From Defluviitaleaceae bacterium (GTDB lineage Bacteria; Bacillota; Clostridia; Lachnospirales; WQUN01): a stretch of 53,866 nt of DNA. This document shows, one piece after another, positions 52,911 through 53,866 of the stretch. The position numbers and the translations under genes are program-made. Location of the stretch: assembly GCA_009788055.1 (NCBI GenBank), contig WQSG01000015.1, positions 1-53,866 on the forward strand, written 5' to 3'. The notes below the pieces were generated by a model. It saw nothing but the letters and a program-made list of their open reading frames with translations. It was not told the DNA's origin and ran no database searches. The stretch's first letter is position 1; each line of letters begins with the position of its first letter.

Positions 52911-52939
52911 ATTGTATGATAAAACGCGTTTTTTCGCAA
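52911..52939 (-). promoter_or_regulatory. SigA promoter for the activase gene
   Basis: On the minus strand TTGCGA (52939-52934) and TACAAT (52916-52911) with a 17-base spacer, about 30 bases before the ATG. Confidence 0.6.
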
Positions 52940-53030
52940 GAAATCGTAACAAGTTGGAGAAAATTGCATTAATAAAATTTGCGCGGATTGCTAAAGATAA
53001 ACAAAAATATTGTACAAGGCGGGTTTTATA

Positions 53031-53675
53031 ATGAAGAGATTTTTTGCATTGATATTTTTTGCGGCGGTTATTTTCGGAAATACAACTGTTTTCGCGATGC
53101 CGCTTTCAAAAAAAATAGTGGTGATTGACGCGGGGCACGGCGGCTGGGACCCCGGCATGGTGCAGGGAAAAGTGGAAGAAAAGCATATCAATTTGAGTAT
53201 CGCAAAAAAATTGCAGACATTTTTGGAACAAGGCGGAGCGACGGTGATTATCACACGGGTGGACGATTCCGGCCTAAGCAAAAGCAAATCGGGCGATATG
53301 CACACCCGCCGCGTGATTGCAAATTCGTCCCACTCGGACATTTTTGTAAGCATTCACCAAAATTCTTTTGGAAAATCGGGCGTACACGGTGCGCAAGTTT
53401 TCTTTTTTAACGAATCCGACAACAGCGAAAAACTCGCGACCCTTATACAGACTCGCTTGTGCGAATTTGCTGACCCTTCAAACAAATTTAAGGCAAAGGC
53501 TAACAGCAATTATTTTGTGCTTAAACAGACCGTGATGCCCGCAGTCCTTGTAGAATGCGGCTTTCTTACCAACTACAACGAGCGCGAAAGGCTTTTAACC
53601 GACGCTTATCAGGAAAAAATCGCGTGGGGAATTTACCTCGGAATCGTCGATTATTTCAATCCCCCAAGCGAATAA
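53031..53675 (+). CDS. cwlD: N-acetylmuramoyl-L-alanine amidase, CwlD-like
   Basis: Zinc amidase_3 enzyme cutting the bond between muramic acid and the stem peptide. 214 residues: a signal peptide (about 1-22) and an amidase_3 domain directly after it, without wall-binding repeats, the size and layout of CwlD, which makes muramic-delta-lactam in spore cortex. The zinc and catalytic residues are seen in DAGHGGWDPG, VEEKHINL, VSIHQNSF and LVECGFLTN. ATG 53031 follows GGCGGG by seven bases; an earlier in-frame start has no ribosome site. A role in sporulation is inferred from the family. Confidence 0.87.
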   Translation: MKRFFALIFFAAVIFGNTTVFAMPLSKKIVVIDAGHGGWDPGMVQGKVEEKHINLSIAKKLQTFLEQGGATVIITRVDDSGLSKSKSGDMHTRRVIANSSHSDIFVSIHQNSFGKSGVHGAQVFFFNESDNSEKLATLIQTRLCEFADPSNKFKAKANSNYFVLKQTVMPAVLVECGFLTNYNERERLLTDAYQEKIAWGIYLGIVDYFNPPSE

Positions 53676-53691
53676 GAATACATTGTGTCTA

Positions 53692-53729
53692 AAGAAGGCT
53701 GTATCTGTATGTGGTGCAGTTCTTTTTTT
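53692..53729 (+). terminator. Possible terminator after the amidase gene
   Basis: AAGAA-GG-CTG pairs with CAG-TTCTT with a two-base bulge and a 15-base loop, followed by Ts to 53729. It is 16 bases after the stop codon. Confidence 0.4.
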
Positions 53730-53751
53730 ACAAAATAATTTAAAAAAAGCC

Positions 53752-53780
53752 TTGACATGGAGTTTGGAAGTGGGTATACT
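53752..53780 (+). promoter_or_regulatory. Consensus SigA promoter leaving the window
   Basis: Perfect TTGACA, 17-base spacer, TATACT. The transcript would start near 53787 and run out of the window. About 80 bases of leader are visible with no start codon linked to a clear ribosome site, so the driven gene is unknown. Confidence 0.85.
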
Positions 53781-53866
53781 TCTCTTTGTCGCTCCCGCAA
53801 GGGTTGGACAAAAAATGGTAATAAAACCAGCAGAACAGGGCTTTTGCCTTTGGTGAAAATGCTCAT

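Noticed and set aside
1..53866. CRISPR array, rRNA or tRNA genes
   Set aside because: No regularly spaced repeats, no rRNA-like blocks and no cloverleaf with a conserved TTCGA-type arm were noticed on either strand; a tRNA scan was not possible.
53787..53866. Ribosomal protein L10-type leader at the right edge
   Set aside because: Only a small hairpin is visible and the downstream gene is outside the window, so no assignment is supported.

Overview
The window looks like a chromosomal stretch of an anaerobic Gram-positive bacterium of the class Clostridia (Bacillota). The reasons are: strong GGAGG-type ribosome binding sites with frequent GTG and TTG starts, a short archaeal/eukaryotic-type prolyl-tRNA synthetase, ECF vitamin transporters, a tetrahydrofolate riboswitch, a CwlD-like amidase, a 2-hydroxyacyl-CoA dehydratase-type activase, and secreted proteins built from cohesin, dockerin and 'copper amine oxidase-like' stalk domains. 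No outer-membrane genes are seen. The assignment is inference from gene content, not from a marker-gene search. I see no rRNA, tRNA, CRISPR array, transposase or phage gene.

Layout. 1-7.1 kb (minus strand): two M23 cell-wall peptidases, asnA, yajC, proS, a stalk/CAP secreted protein and an O6-methylguanine repair protein. 7.2-14.3 kb (plus): a 1402-residue secreted subtilisin-like protease with leucine-rich repeats, cohesin and dockerin, then dapA-dapB, an ECF substrate-binding membrane protein and a P-loop kinase. 14.3-15.2 kb: a PIN toxin/antitoxin pair and a possible decayed gene. 15.2-18.5 kb: a large S-layer-like stalk protein with its own strong promoter and terminator. 18.5-24.4 kb: a thioredoxin-reductase-like flavoprotein facing a minus-strand run birA-ruvB-nth-CDP-alcohol transferase-ATP-grasp. 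24.5-27.6 kb: two more cohesin-domain secreted proteins, one ending in a dockerin. 27.9-31 kb: a PAS-containing chemoreceptor translationally coupled to a GNAT-DUF6273 fusion. 31-35.7 kb: a polyamine locus (speA-like decarboxylase, speD) interrupted by a VapBC-type pair, with a duplicated fragment of the decarboxylase 3' end, then a Gfo/Idh/MocA dehydrogenase divergent from a GH130 phosphorylase. 36.9-39 kb: two membrane zinc-ribbon proteins and a stalk/NPCBM-like protein, divergent from a ribbon-helix-helix regulator with a palindrome on the promoter. 39-42.7 kb: a TAXI-DUF1850 lipoprotein coupled to a hybrid histidine kinase, with no TRAP permease. 42.9-46.7 kb: another stalk/CAP protein, a HEPN-MNT pair, an SDR-like protein, and folT under a THF riboswitch. 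46.7-53.9 kb: a MntP-like exporter with a structured leader, an orphan response regulator with dgt and mtnN, a large activase, a CwlD-like amidase, and a consensus promoter leaving the window.

The most distinctive structural signal is a mosaic intergenic repeat present three times (about 27.65, 39.1 and 49.85 kb). Each copy lies between convergent genes, carries a bidirectional terminator hairpin, and shares a conserved module with the core TTTATCRCTAGTC. Copy 3 supplies the last 28-29 codons and the stop of the activase gene, and copy 2 supplies the stop codon of the hybrid kinase. The best candidates for undescribed systems are the permease-less TAXI-DUF1850/hybrid kinase pair, the cohesin/dockerin secretome with a protease, the RHH-controlled stalk/zinc-ribbon module, and the GNAT-DUF6273/chemoreceptor pair.
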